From a virus, in the IMG/VR virus record IMGVR_UViG_3300036832_001176, positions 1 through 41,995 of that record: a stretch of DNA of 41,995 nucleotides, one strand, 5' to 3'. Numbering within the stretch: position 1 is the first letter of the stretch; every line of letters starts with the position of its first letter. Positions 7,386 to 15,517 of this stretch are shown piece by piece. A program made the translations under genes and the position numbers. Below the pieces are notes generated by a model. That model had not been told where the DNA came from. It saw only the letters and a list, made by a program, of their open reading frames with translations, and ran no database searches.

Positions 7386-7643
7386 TTACTCACCACCACC
7401 AAGAACGCCCTCTGCACCGCCACCCAAAGCTGCCTGAGACTGCTCGACAGCTGCCACAAGCTCTGCGGTGACGTCTGCGAGTGCGTTGTGGAGGTTCGTG
7501 ATCTGCTCGTCGGTGATGGTGCCCTCCTGCAAAGCAAGAACCTCATCGGTCAACGCGCCAATCTGATCCGCTGCAGCAGCACTTGCCGCCTGCAAAGCTG
7601 CAACGTCATTTTTGATCTGGTCTACTTGCGCTTGATCGGTCAT
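7386..7643 (-). CDS. Alanine-rich coiled-coil protein, unknown function
   Basis: An 85-residue protein that is almost entirely heptad-like: VDQIKNDVAALQAAS, QIGALTDEVLALQEG, LVAAVEQSQAALGG. It ends in a glycine-rich tail. The ATG at 7643 has AAGGAG five bases upstream, which excludes the ATG further upstream. It sits directly after the Rpf-type enzyme gene with an eight-base gap, so the two are probably expressed together. A structural or lysis-accessory role is possible, but nothing in the sequence decides it. Confidence 0.7.
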   Translation of the reverse strand: MTDQAQVDQIKNDVAALQAASAAAADQIGALTDEVLALQEGTITDEQITNLHNALADVTAELVAAVEQSQAALGGGAEGVLGGGE

Positions 7644-7651
7644 AATGCTCC

Positions 7652-7987
7652 TTATCGATATCCACACACAGGCCAATCAGCCCATGAGCCTCGTCTGTTG
7701 TGTACAAGTACAGCTCTGTATTTCTGTTCAAGGATACTGTTCTGATTCGGGTATCCTCTGCCCCCTACCGACCACCATGTTGACAGGGTGAACTGAAGTC
7801 CACCGTAAAAGCCGTTACCAGTATTTATGTACCATCGATCCGTACTTTCACAATACGCAATACGATCAAGTTTCTGGTTATACGGCCTTACTATAGTCCA
7901 GCGTTTATCCACGGGTTTGTGATGCTTGATGTGATGCTTGTGATGATTATGATACCCACTGGGAATTACAAACGCCAGAAATGTCAA
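7652..7987 (-). CDS. Rpf-type transglycosylase/muralytic enzyme with His-rich linker
   Basis: About 111 residues. A short hydrophobic start (TFLAFVIP) is followed by a histidine-rich linker (YHNHHKHHIKHHK, 12-24) and an Rpf domain. AYCES (44-48) contains the catalytic glutamate 47. GNGFYGGLQFTLSTW (57-71) and WPVCGY (105-110) supply the fold and the second cysteine of the conserved disulfide pair. Rpf domains cleave peptidoglycan glycan strands and are a hallmark of actinobacteria and their phages. The start is uncertain. TTG at 7987 lies far from the AAGGAG; an in-frame ATC eight bases below that site would give a better signal-like N terminus. It may act in lysis or in wall penetration. Confidence 0.8.
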   Translation of the reverse strand: MTFLAFVIPSGYHNHHKHHIKHHKPVDKRWTIVRPYNQKLDRIAYCESTDRWYINTGNGFYGGLQFTLSTWWSVGGRGYPNQNSILEQKYRAVLVHNRRGSWADWPVCGYR

Positions 7988-8023
7988 TACGGTTGAGATA
8001 GGATCTTCTCCTTAGTTGGGGAT

Positions 8024-8218
8024 AAAAAGCTCTGAGCTGCCTCGCCCCCTCAAGGCACTCCCTTAGAGACCAATAGGTCGCAGATCGTCTGTTCCGAAGC
8101 TGAACGATCCCACTCAGAGCCAAACTGCAAGTGGCAGGTAGGTTATGTAATCCTCCGCGCTCAGGTAACAACCGGTGTGTATTCAACCCGATTTTTTGCG
8201 CACCCCTCACCCTTTACC
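8024..8218 (-). ncRNA. Candidate structured leader RNA upstream of the Rpf-type gene
   Basis: On the minus strand GCTCTGAG (8113-8120) pairs perfectly with CTCAGAGC (8029-8036), followed by TTTTT (8024-8028), a terminator-like end. Enclosed are hairpins at 8083-8109 (GATC-GTTC...GAAC-GATC), 8068-8079 (GACC-TATT-GGTC) and 8052-8064 (AAGG/CCTT). CTGC/GCAG closes the last two. Upstream, CAGGTAA/TTACCTG brackets about 8163-8219. The Rpf-type gene follows within 50 bases. Such a multibranched fold ending in a U-run looks like a riboswitch or attenuator. The known c-di-AMP (ydaO) element of rpf genes did not match. Confidence 0.5.
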
Positions 8219-8244
8219 TGGAGGTCACGGCCACTTACACTATT

Positions 8245-8397
8245 CTACTTCTTGTATACTTCCTGTCGGATAGTCTCTTTCTCCTCTTCCGTCAGAGACT
8301 CCCAAAACTCCTTGAACTCTTTCGTCGTTACCGGATTGTCCGGAGTGGAAAGAAACCGCTTGATATCGACGATCGAATTCTTGTTCTGCGAACTCAA
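8245..8397 (-). CDS. Small conserved phage protein (50 aa)
   Basis: The TTG start at 8397 is chosen because AGGAGG lies nine bases upstream; no ATG fits. The product contains VDIKRFLSTPDNPVTTKEF and EFWESLTEEEKE, a pattern I recognise in small proteins of gut and actinobacterial phages. It is acidic, helical and cytoplasmic. The function is unknown to me. It is the last gene of the replication operon before the structured leader region. Confidence 0.75.
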   Translation of the reverse strand: MSSQNKNSIVDIKRFLSTPDNPVTTKEFKEFWESLTEEEKETIRQEVYKK

Positions 8398-8416
8398 AAT
8401 AAGCCACCTCCTAACT

Positions 8417-8740
8417 TTACGCAGCGAGAACCTCCACAAGGTCGAAATTTGCTTGGAAGGCCTTGGTTGTATAGACCTTGTAGCCCCGTTCAGTGTATAG
8501 GATCCAGTCCCCGACAAGCGCCTTGGTCTGCCTTGAGTTCTTTGGGTTGTGAACTCGGACATGGATGTACTGCGTACTCGGCTGAACGGGTAGTGACCGA
8601 TCTACGGGGGTTTCGTCAATATTCCCGATCTCGCCGAAGCACCATCTGGCGATGTCGGAGAAGTTTGACTCGGTCACTTGCACTGCGTCTACATACAGAG
8701 GTTTGCGAACATATTTGTGCGTTATAGAAAAACTGTGCAT
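8417..8740 (-). CDS. Conserved phage protein, unknown function
   Basis: A 107-residue protein beginning HSFSITHKYVRKPLYVDAV and ending VGDWILYTERGYKVYTTKAF. This type (VRKPLYVDAVQVTESN...) is common in actinobacteriophage replication regions and has no assigned role that I know. The ATG at 8740 is preferred to a GTG at 8800, because a 30-residue membrane peptide gene ends at 8751 and would otherwise be buried. The ribosome site (TTGGACTC) is weak, consistent with coupling to the peptide gene. Confidence 0.75.
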   Translation of the reverse strand: MHSFSITHKYVRKPLYVDAVQVTESNFSDIARWCFGEIGNIDETPVDRSLPVQPSTQYIHVRVHNPKNSRQTKALVGDWILYTERGYKVYTTKAFQANFDLVEVLAA

Positions 8741-8750
8741 GAGTCCAATC

Positions 8751-8843
8751 TCAGTCGTTACGATTACGTGTCGCTCCAAGATAGTATCCGAAGCTGACAC
8801 TTATGAGAACTATTACAGCGATGACAATTGCCTCAACGATCAT
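8751..8843 (-). CDS. Single-pass membrane peptide (30 aa)
   Basis: A short frame coding for a peptide that begins MIVEAIVIAVIVLISVSF and ends with a basic tail (GATRNRND). It is essentially one transmembrane helix with its positive end inside. Its ATG overlaps the TGA of the upstream ssDNA-binding-like gene (ATGA), and it ends 11 bases before the next start, a tightly packed operon position. The strong hydrophobic design and exact fit in the gap support it, although no family is recognised. Confidence 0.6.
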   Translation of the reverse strand: MIVEAIVIAVIVLISVSFGYYLGATRNRND

Positions 8844-9304
8844 GCTTGATCTAGTTGGGCGTACTTAATCTCCAGAGCGTCCTCTTCGATTGTCACGTAG
8901 ATGCTCTGAAGATATGCTTTGATCCCACTCTTCTGATTGACAACCCACTCATAGGGGCGAACGATCAGATCCACATTTTTGATGTCGGCCCAGTCCAACA
9001 TCTCAACTTGATCTTCGGTAAGGTTGGTTCGTCCTCTGGACGTTATGAGCACGATGCGCGGCGGGCGCCCCTTAAAATTGACTGATACCTGAAGATACGC
9101 CTGGGATGACTCATCCTCATCTTCCTCTCGGGGCTTGAGCCATTTGATGTTCCAGCCGTCTTCTGCCATTGAGTTGGCAATTGTGTCATCGAGAAGTACA
9201 GCAAAGTTACGATCGCCTTCCCTATTGTACTGCCCTTCCTTTCCCGCAAAGTTTCGGAAGATGATCCGTACACCTTCCATCATTACGATGTTATCTTGAG
9301 GCAT
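8840..9304 (-). CDS. Probable single-stranded-DNA-binding protein of the replication module
   Basis: A 154-residue protein. Its features (VRIIFRNFAGKEGQYN, DRNFAVLLDD, DGWNIKWLKPREEDED, GRPPRIVLITSRGRT, IRPYEW-like VRPYEW) match a conserved family beside phage polymerases. That family looks like an OB-fold with an acidic C-terminal part, similar in layout to SSB and gp32-type proteins. It probably coats ssDNA during replication. AAGGA precedes the ATG at 9304, which overlaps the TAA of the zinc-ribbon gene (TAATG). Function is assigned from context and fold expectation, not a diagnostic motif. Confidence 0.65.
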   Translation of the reverse strand: MPQDNIVMMEGVRIIFRNFAGKEGQYNREGDRNFAVLLDDTIANSMAEDGWNIKWLKPREEDEDESSQAYLQVSVNFKGRPPRIVLITSRGRTNLTEDQVEMLDWADIKNVDLIVRPYEWVVNQKSGIKAYLQSIYVTIEEDALEIKYAQLDQA

Positions 9305-9417
9305 TATCGATCCTTACTGGTTCGCCCACAAGCCATACAGTGATAACGACCATTTCCCAGAGGCACAAGACAACCATAAGCTTTACATTTAGGACACTTG
9401 TTCATTTCCTTCGCCAT
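9304..9417 (-). CDS. Miniature zinc-ribbon protein (37 aa)
   Basis: A 37-residue protein with CPKC (about 8-11) and CMAC (about 28-31) separated by about 16 residues, one zinc ribbon and nothing else. AAGGAGG lies before the ATG at 9417. An alternative ATG at 9405 has AAGGAA. Its stop overlaps the start of the ssDNA-binding-like gene. Sitting directly after the replicative polymerase, it may be a small nucleic-acid-binding or processivity accessory. Confidence 0.7.
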   Translation of the reverse strand: MAKEMNKCPKCKAYGCLVPLGNGRYHCMACGRTSKDR

Positions 9418-9589
9418 TTTTAGCCTCCTTCACAATCGCCTTGATAGCTTTGAGGAAGTCGCCAAGGGTGGAGGCATACGTATTGATCTTGTTCCCTTCC
9501 CCACTAAATTCATCTACCAACCACAAGTTTTTGTTAGCTTGCTGTGTTGCTTCGAGTTTGTACGAACCTTCCTCAATCACGATCTTCAT
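9389..9589 (-). CDS. Small hypothetical protein (66 aa) after the polymerase
   Basis: A 66-residue mixed protein (MKIVIEEGSYKLEATQQ, LWLVDEFSGEGN, LGDFLKAIKAIVKEAK) with a predicted beta start and helical end, and no cysteines or membrane segment. The ATG overlaps the TGA of the polymerase gene (ATGA), with GGAG about nine bases upstream, so it is translated from the same message. It overlaps the zinc-ribbon gene by 29 bases. No function is recognised. Confidence 0.7.
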   Translation of the reverse strand: MKIVIEEGSYKLEATQQANKNLWLVDEFSGEGNKINTYASTLGDFLKAIKAIVKEAKNGEGNEQVS

Positions 9590-12500
9590 TTCACGAACTC
9601 CTCGAAGGATCCAAACTGTTCAATAGTCTTGATGGCGTCAGCTTTCAACTTATCGAAATATGACATGTCGATCTTCACATCTGGGATGGCCTTGGCGATC
9701 TCTGCGTCCATCCACTTGTATCCTTTGGTGCCTGTCACCGCATAGTACTTGTCTTCCTTAACACGATAGAGAACTCCACCTCCTTCCATAACAGGTACAA
9801 AGCGACCAGTACGGCCAAGATGACGCATATTGCTATAAACAAGGGCTTCACTATCTTCATGCTCTTCCTTGTCAAGGTACATAGCCCCTTGAATAACGCT
9901 TCGGCCTTCGCATAGATCGTCAAAAGTGATTTCTTCACCGGAGAACAGCGTCTTGAAGACGTATGGATGTTGGAATTGAGATCCTACAGCTGTCCAATTA
10001 CTACCAGCTCTGGCAATATATACCGCGTCGTTTACGAGACACATCTTGTCGTAGGTGGTCTCGTGTTCAAAGTCATACTTATAGAAGGATCCGAAGGTTA
10101 TTACATCGGTGATAGCTTGCGGAGTGGCGTTCGGGATCTTTACCGAATCGGTCTTGATGTGAACTACCTTATGCCCAAGCTTGATCAATTCATCTTTCAA
10201 GTCGATCATGAAGAGGGCGCCACGCTTGGCAACGATGTTATCTTTGTTCCGTACATCACGAAACGGATTATCGAATTTGGCCGACGTCAGGCCATAGACG
10301 ATATTGATAACGATCTTCAAAGCGTATGCCAGCTTGTCTGCTCCATCTTCATTCTCGAGATATGGCGATAGGCGACCGTCCAGCATCTTCCTGGCGGAAG
10401 CGAAGTCTCGGCGTTTGATCGCCATACGGACGTTCTTCAGTTCAGAGAATTTCTTGGTGTACTTGCCGAAGACGTTCAGTGCTTCGATACTCGCCGGATG
10501 CATAGAAGCCACGTCAAGAACAGCCACATCCTCGTATATCCCTGGTTCTGCGTAGACGTATCCACCTTCGCCGGGGTCTTCGCCACGGTAAGAGCTCTTT
10601 CCTGAGTCGAATTCATAGCCTGGAAACTCCTTACTAAGATCTGTATATACGAACTGACGCTGAGGATTCTTGTCATCGCCGAATATAATCTTTGCCGTAT
10701 GCTTCTGTGTCGGATCATTTATTGCCAGTCCACTCAATTCTGCAAGGATTTGACGTGCAATGAAATCCTCCCAACGGTCTTCGAGCACAGCTTCGGTTGC
10801 TCGAACATCATTGCAACAATATTCAACTACTCTGGGCCAGTCCTTTTCGTCCACAGGGCTATCCCAGTCAATGTCTAATTCCATATGGTGTACCCCGAGG
10901 TCTATCTCGAACTTCTTTAGACCTTGCTTGATAGAGCTGAAATCCCAAATATCAGCATAGGATAGATTGTACGCCTGGCCGAATCTGACATTCTGGTTAT
11001 TATCGACGATCATCTTCTGACTGAGATCGTACAACTGCTCAGTCGTGTACCCCATAGACGCCGCGTAGAGAATATGGTTGTCGTACCTTCTGTTATAAAA
11101 CCCAACCAGTTTCAGTTTGAACAACGCCTCAACCTCTTCAGGCTTTGGGTTGATCATCTTGACGACAAGGTCATCTCCACGAAACTTCCAGCATATTACG
11201 AATAGGTTCTTATACACCTCGACGTCGAATATGACCATCCGATCGTCGTCTACTGTCACACCTTTATCAGAACCAACATCCGGATCCGATTGAAACTTCA
11301 TTGTCTGTACGGTTTTCAGACATAGAGCAGCCTGATGCGTACTGTTATTGGCGAACGCTATGATCCTAGGGCGCAGATCCATAACGTCATATTTCATCTT
11401 AGATTCGTACGCATCGTTGAGTACCTTGGCAATGAAATCAACAGACGGTTTCGTACCAGGGTGAACTTCTTTTCTCAGATTCCTCTCTATAAGCTCTCTA
11501 AGGCCCTTTTCACTTGTGATGGATTTGGCCTTGAGCATCTTCTCCTTTTTCTGCTTCTGAGGGAGTCCGCTACTTATTGTCCTTATCGAGACCGAATTGC
11601 AGCGCGAAAGCTTTCTACGCAACGACGCGCCCCCTGTGAATACTTTGACCTCAATGCCATCTGAGTACTCACGCGAGAGATTAGCGATTTCGCCTTCGTA
11701 TCGGTAATGGAGGTGGACTCCTGATTCTGACTTACTGAGCTCTGCATATGTCGGCGGCCACTCACTTGCCGCTTCGAGATTTCGTTCAAGTGACTTGTGT
11801 CCATTCACATCCTTTAGGTCGAAGTCAATGACGATGTGGTTTTCAGGTACCTGTACGAAATGTAGCTTAGACGTGTCAATGTCTAGAAGCTTGGTACTTA
11901 CCGTTGACCACTTCTCTTCCGGCACATCGGTCTTAGACGCCATTTGCGCAGGTTGATTGGCAAATTCCTTGTCGAATAATGACTCGGTTTCGTCCATGAC
12001 CAGTGAAAATGCTGCTGAGTCTGCTTTATGCGTCTTGAACTTCTCGGCGTTAAACCCGCAGTAGAGGCTTCGAACACGTTCGCCCTCCACTTCTCCCCGA
12101 TCCTTGAACTCGTCGAAGTAGTTGCGGAGCTCCTCACGCATCTTGTACTGTGGATGTGGACGGGTTATGCCATTTTCAGCACAGTACTCCTTGTACAATG
12201 TATATGCTTGGCTAAGAGTTATGGCATCCTTAGCCTTGAACAGATCATAATATGCCTCTATGAAATTGAAGAAGATGTCAGTCTGCAACATCATTTCAAG
12301 GGGCCTATAGCCGTTGTAGTAATTCTTGCCCATCTCCAGATATACTCTCTGGCAATGAGCAGCTATGGCACCGAGCTCAAATTCGATCTGGCTCATCAAC
12401 GTGTTATAGTGTCTCACCGGGATTCTCACCCCAGTAGGATGAATATCGATCAGCCTGCGTATGATCCCAGACTTTGCATCCGCAATCTTCACAGGCTGAT

Positions 12501-13326
12501 TTGATCCGATGAACAGCATGGCATTGGCACGAGACGTGTAACTCGGCTTGTACTTCTCATTCATCGTCATCTGTTCATGAGCAACGATTGAATTTAGCCG
12601 AGTGTTGTCGTCAATATGTGACAAATCGCCATCGTGTTGAATGGCAACTAGAGGATTATGTTTGAAGGCCTCCGTAGCAAATGTACTATCGCCACGTCCC
12701 AAGGCCTTGCCATCGAAGGTTGTCGTGTATCCTTCGAACAACATTTCGATGATATTCAGAATTGTCGATTTCCCGGAACCGGCAGGTCCATACAATACTA
12801 TGAATTTTTGAATCTTCTTCGAATCCCCCGCTACTATGGATCCAATTGCCCACTCGATCTTGGCTCGTTCCTCAACGGAATACAACGTACCAACCAACTC
12901 GTCCCAAGCTGAAATATCACCTTCCGCCAAAGCATACGGCAGTTTACGACTTACGTAATCTGTCTTCCTTGCACTATCATTGGCAAAGGTGATTTGAGAA
13001 TCCAACGAATGACTGTTATCACTGATCTGGGTTATGAACTTCTTGAATTGCGCCCATACGTTGGTGCTAAATGAGCGCATCTTCTTTATCTGATAACTAA
13101 TCCCATTCTCAGAATGCAGTCTATCTGCTTCCTGCTGCAGTTCTTCGTCTACAAGCCGTTGTACGTCATACTCGTCACGAGACCATAAACCTAGTTCTTC
13201 ATCCCATATGGCATAAAAGCTCCTTCCTTGAACCATCAGATCCTGAGAACGACCTACCATGAAGTCCGGATATAACTCCATGGCGTGGTCTTTAGTTTCT
13301 CTGGTTAGGATCTGATAGAAGTCCAC
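9586..13326 (-). CDS. Fused SF3 helicase, AEP primase and family B DNA polymerase
   Basis: A 1246-residue replicase. The N-terminal third is a D5-like SF3 helicase: GPAGSGKST (180-188), Walker B region VAIQHDGD, and sensor LFIGSNQP (about 271-278). The middle is an AEP/PrimPol domain: IDFD (500-503), SGVHLH (535-540) and GIEVKV (557-562), matching DxD, sxH and hD/E. The C-terminal half is PolB: exonuclease FDVE (700-703), N-R-R-Y-D (about 745-749) and YCCND (836-840), then polymerase DVASMHPAS (938-946), KIVINIVYG (1004-1012) and KTDS (1058-1061). The first motif C aspartate is lysine, which I believe is usual in this subfamily. AAGGAG precedes the GTG at 13326. It could unwind, prime and copy in one chain. 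Confidence 0.88.
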   Translation of the reverse strand: MDFYQILTRETKDHAMELYPDFMVGRSQDLMVQGRSFYAIWDEELGLWSRDEYDVQRLVDEELQQEADRLHSENGISYQIKKMRSFSTNVWAQFKKFITQISDNSHSLDSQITFANDSARKTDYVSRKLPYALAEGDISAWDELVGTLYSVEERAKIEWAIGSIVAGDSKKIQKFIVLYGPAGSGKSTILNIIEMLFEGYTTTFDGKALGRGDSTFATEAFKHNPLVAIQHDGDLSHIDDNTRLNSIVAHEQMTMNEKYKPSYTSRANAMLFIGSNQPVKIADAKSGIIRRLIDIHPTGVRIPVRHYNTLMSQIEFELGAIAAHCQRVYLEMGKNYYNGYRPLEMMLQTDIFFNFIEAYYDLFKAKDAITLSQAYTLYKEYCAENGITRPHPQYKMREELRNYFDEFKDRGEVEGERVRSLYCGFNAEKFKTHKADSAAFSLVMDETESLFDKEFANQPAQMASKTDVPEEKWSTVSTKLLDIDTSKLHFVQVPENHIVIDFDLKDVNGHKSLERNLEAASEWPPTYAELSKSESGVHLHYRYEGEIANLSREYSDGIEVKVFTGGASLRRKLSRCNSVSIRTISSGLPQKQKKEKMLKAKSITSEKGLRELIERNLRKEVHPGTKPSVDFIAKVLNDAYESKMKYDVMDLRPRIIAFANNSTHQAALCLKTVQTMKFQSDPDVGSDKGVTVDDDRMVIFDVEVYKNLFVICWKFRGDDLVVKMINPKPEEVEALFKLKLVGFYNRRYDNHILYAASMGYTTEQLYDLSQKMIVDNNQNVRFGQAYNLSYADIWDFSSIKQGLKKFEIDLGVHHMELDIDWDSPVDEKDWPRVVEYCCNDVRATEAVLEDRWEDFIARQILAELSGLAINDPTQKHTAKIIFGDDKNPQRQFVYTDLSKEFPGYEFDSGKSSYRGEDPGEGGYVYAEPGIYEDVAVLDVASMHPASIEALNVFGKYTKKFSELKNVRMAIKRRDFASARKMLDGRLSPYLENEDGADKLAYALKIVINIVYGLTSAKFDNPFRDVRNKDNIVAKRGALFMIDLKDELIKLGHKVVHIKTDSVKIPNATPQAITDVITFGSFYKYDFEHETTYDKMCLVNDAVYIARAGSNWTAVGSQFQHPYVFKTLFSGEEITFDDLCEGRSVIQGAMYLDKEEHEDSEALVYSNMRHLGRTGRFVPVMEGGGVLYRVKEDKYYAVTGTKGYKWMDAEIAKAIPDVKIDMSYFDKLKADAIKTIEQFGSFEEFVK

Positions 13327-13350
13327 TCAGCTCCTTCATCTGTCGAATTC

Positions 13351-13860
13351 CTAAATTGGGATTTTTTCCATGATATACGCATGCATCTGATACCAGAGCT
13401 CGACTTTTGTTTGATCGTGCTCTGTTTCTACAAGGGGAAAAAGTCCGCCTTCCCCGTTTGGAGCATAAGTCCTATAGACAAAGCCATTAAGAATATCTTC
13501 AATATAACCCTCTTTCCTAAGCGTAAGCGGATCAGAGAACCTGCTCAAGTGGAGATTCTTGATGAACGTCCATGCCCATTCCGGAGCTTCCCCACTACTA
13601 ACCCATGCTGCTCTACGAGAGAGAGCCACCAATACCTCAAGAACCGAAACCCCGGTCTGATGTAAAAAGCGATCCTCTCTGGAAAATTCCTTCCGGAGAT
13701 CTATTGCATCTCCGATACGATTGTCATCGTGTGGAACAAACCAGACAAATTCATGACGATGCATACATTTAAATAAACCTTCAAACGATCTAGTGCTTTT
13801 GCCTGTATCGATCTGTTCGGTTAGCCAGTTGAAATATCGGTCATCGAAAATCTTCATCAT
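13351..13860 (-). CDS. Conserved phage protein, unknown function
   Basis: About 169 residues (MMKIFDDRYFNWLTEQ, RHEFVWFVPHDDNR, VSVLEVLVALSRR, GEGGLFPLVE, VELWYQMHAY). This protein type is very common upstream of phage DNA polymerase genes in uncultured siphoviruses. It is soluble and helical, with no catalytic motif I can name. The start is ATG 13860 or 13857, with AGG just upstream. It overlaps the previous gene by about 20 bases. Conservation and position suggest a replication-linked role, but this is inference. Confidence 0.8.
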   Translation of the reverse strand: MMKIFDDRYFNWLTEQIDTGKSTRSFEGLFKCMHRHEFVWFVPHDDNRIGDAIDLRKEFSREDRFLHQTGVSVLEVLVALSRRAAWVSSGEAPEWAWTFIKNLHLSRFSDPLTLRKEGYIEDILNGFVYRTYAPNGEGGLFPLVETEHDQTKVELWYQMHAYIMEKIPI

Positions 13861-14602
13861 CAAACCTGCGCTTAGGTCGTCGCCTTCTATCCGCTGAATG
13901 CCTGATAGTTCCTGGCTGTGTATCAGCGAAACTTCCTGGGTCACGAAGCACTTCCATATCCATGTGTAACCTTTCGTTACGAATATGCACGATATTGGGA
14001 TCGTGTGAACCGTGTCCCCAACGTCTTAGATTCTTAAGCCCGACGATCATGTCTATATTATCGACTGTGGTGTCTCTTGTATCCGACAGGGCACCATCAC
14101 CCTCGTAATAAATATACGACACTTGATCATGCTCGGGTTCGTTCTCTGTGAACTCGTCAAAGTGAATTATGTATGGCGTGTTCTGACTGCGGTGAGAAGT
14201 CTCGTACTTGTAATCCCACCCAGCTATCTCTTCCATCTCCTCCAACGCCCCGACTTCTTCCTCTTCGGCAGGAAACTTCTCGTTCGCTTCTTTGATCGCT
14301 TGGAGTTCAACTTCGGAATACCGCTCCTTAACCGCTTCAACAATAGGCGGCTTCGGTTCAGCAGCTTTTGCTTTTTGGAAGTAATGTTCTCGCATTTTCG
14401 AAATTTCATTTATAGCCAACCCTTGATATTTTGTCTTCATACGACTTTCCGCAACACGGTAAGCTAGTCCAAACCCCAACGCAGCGCCTACACCGGCTCC
14501 AATGAGAAAGAAGCTTATGTCTCGCGGATACAAGCGGCGAGTTGCTTCAGCCACATCTTCGATTTTGTCTGCTACTTCTTCGATTAGTTGTGCATCTGCC
14601 AT
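13841..14602 (-). CDS. Membrane-anchored conserved phage protein
   Basis: A 253-residue protein. One transmembrane helix (FFLIGAGVGAALGFGLAY, about 31-48) is followed by a charged helical region (KAAEPKPPIVEAVKERY; a run of glutamates near 113-124). The globular end contains PYIIHFDEF, VSYIYYEGD and SHDPNIVHIRNERL. I recognise this combination from many uncultured phages, always with the neighbouring membrane proteins. It overlaps the preceding gene by 19 bases. The cytoplasmic domain could tether a phage process to the membrane. Function unknown. Confidence 0.8.
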   Translation of the reverse strand: MADAQLIEEVADKIEDVAEATRRLYPRDISFFLIGAGVGAALGFGLAYRVAESRMKTKYQGLAINEISKMREHYFQKAKAAEPKPPIVEAVKERYSEVELQAIKEANEKFPAEEEEVGALEEMEEIAGWDYKYETSHRSQNTPYIIHFDEFTENEPEHDQVSYIYYEGDGALSDTRDTTVDNIDMIVGLKNLRRWGHGSHDPNIVHIRNERLHMDMEVLRDPGSFADTQPGTIRHSADRRRRPKRRFDDEDFR

Positions 14603-15507
14603 GATGTAGACTCCGTATTTGTATCGATCTTCTCATAGATTACGCCATCAACATTGAAATCGAGAAGAATTGAATTTTCACGACCATTGACAAAATCTCT
14701 TATCGTATGATCGCCCCCTTTGTAAATCCCGAAATCGATGTGATTATCGGTTATTGTGCCAGCCGTGACAATCCAGCCGACAATAGAACCGGCCTTTGAT
14801 CTCGGAATCCCGAGAAGGTCATACACCTCGTTCAAGAAGACATGCCCACGAGCCAGCAACAGATCATTTGCATAACTCTGCTGACACTTCAAGAACAGGA
14901 GATTATACTCCGGCTCCTTTGACCACGAAGTGGATAGCGGATCGAAGAATCTCGCATAGATCGATGGTTCATCATAGCCCACACGAGTAACCGTCTTCTT
15001 CTTCCCGGTCTCCTCATCGATGATCTCGACTTCTCTACTACCGTGGCGAAACTCCAGGTCCTGATCTTCGCCATACTTCTCGACCACACGATGCCGGTAC
15101 TCTTTGAAGCCCTTGTCAAGAGCGGCGTATGCTGCGGTTAGGGCTGCGTTCCGTTCATTAAGGATATTGTGAGAACGTGTCAGAGCGGCGATAGAAGCCC
15201 CACCCACTACAATCGACGGACCATAGAGCCTGACAATCTTTACCGCAGCCTGGACATGAATGATCGCAATATCTCGGCTACGATCCTTTTCACTGTAATC
15301 GTCATGCACAAGTGTCTTTGCGGTATTCAGTTTTTGCTGAGTATTGTCAAGGACGTCCTGCATCTTCAAAGTCGCGCGACAGGCGAGAACGGTACTTCCC
15401 ACAACACCGGCAACACCGGCACCAAACAGCAATGTCGGTGAATTCCTTTCGAGCATAAACCCACGATGGGCAACTCCCTTGGAAATCACCTCTGGCACAA
15501 ATCTCAT
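14584..15507 (-). CDS. DUF6353-like membrane protein, larger paralogue
   Basis: A 307-residue protein from the ATG at 15507 (AGGAG upstream; the longer frame lacks a ribosome site). It has two hydrophobic hairpin-like segments (LLFGAGVAGVVGSTVLA and GPSIVVGGASIAALT). Between and after them it has charged helices (SEKDRSRDIAIIHV, EYRHRVVEKYGED) and a C-terminal soluble domain. It shares its layout (glycine-rich first helix, Y-G/V-P-x-V-V-G second helix, E-Y-x-x-x-V-x-E-K motif) with the protein at 17243-18013. I read both as DUF6353-type phage membrane proteins. Role unknown. Confidence 0.75.
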   Translation of the reverse strand: MRFVPEVISKGVAHRGFMLERNSPTLLFGAGVAGVVGSTVLACRATLKMQDVLDNTQQKLNTAKTLVHDDYSEKDRSRDIAIIHVQAAVKIVRLYGPSIVVGGASIAALTRSHNILNERNAALTAAYAALDKGFKEYRHRVVEKYGEDQDLEFRHGSREVEIIDEETGKKKTVTRVGYDEPSIYARFFDPLSTSWSKEPEYNLLFLKCQQSYANDLLLARGHVFLNEVYDLLGIPRSKAGSIVGWIVTAGTITDNHIDFGIYKGGDHTIRDFVNGRENSILLDFNVDGVIYEKIDTNTESTSWQMHN

Positions 15508-15517
15508 AATGGTTCTC

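Noticed and set aside
7947-8210. An 87-codon open frame on the minus strand beginning GTG AGG GGT
   Set aside because: It has a poor ribosome site, odd composition and overlaps the Rpf-type gene. It also runs straight through the paired arms of the structured RNA, so I treat it as a chance frame.
8024-8218. A c-di-AMP (ydaO) riboswitch, expected before rpf genes
   Set aside because: I could not find the conserved ydaO core segments; the fold is different in layout.
8131-8727. A 198-codon plus-strand frame
   Set aside because: It lies opposite three minus-strand genes and the structured leader, with arginine- and cysteine-rich shadow-like sequence.
9586-13326. An inactive polymerase because motif C reads KTDS instead of DTDS
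   Set aside because: The essential second aspartate is present, motifs A and B and the exonuclease are intact, and I believe the lysine is usual in this subfamily.
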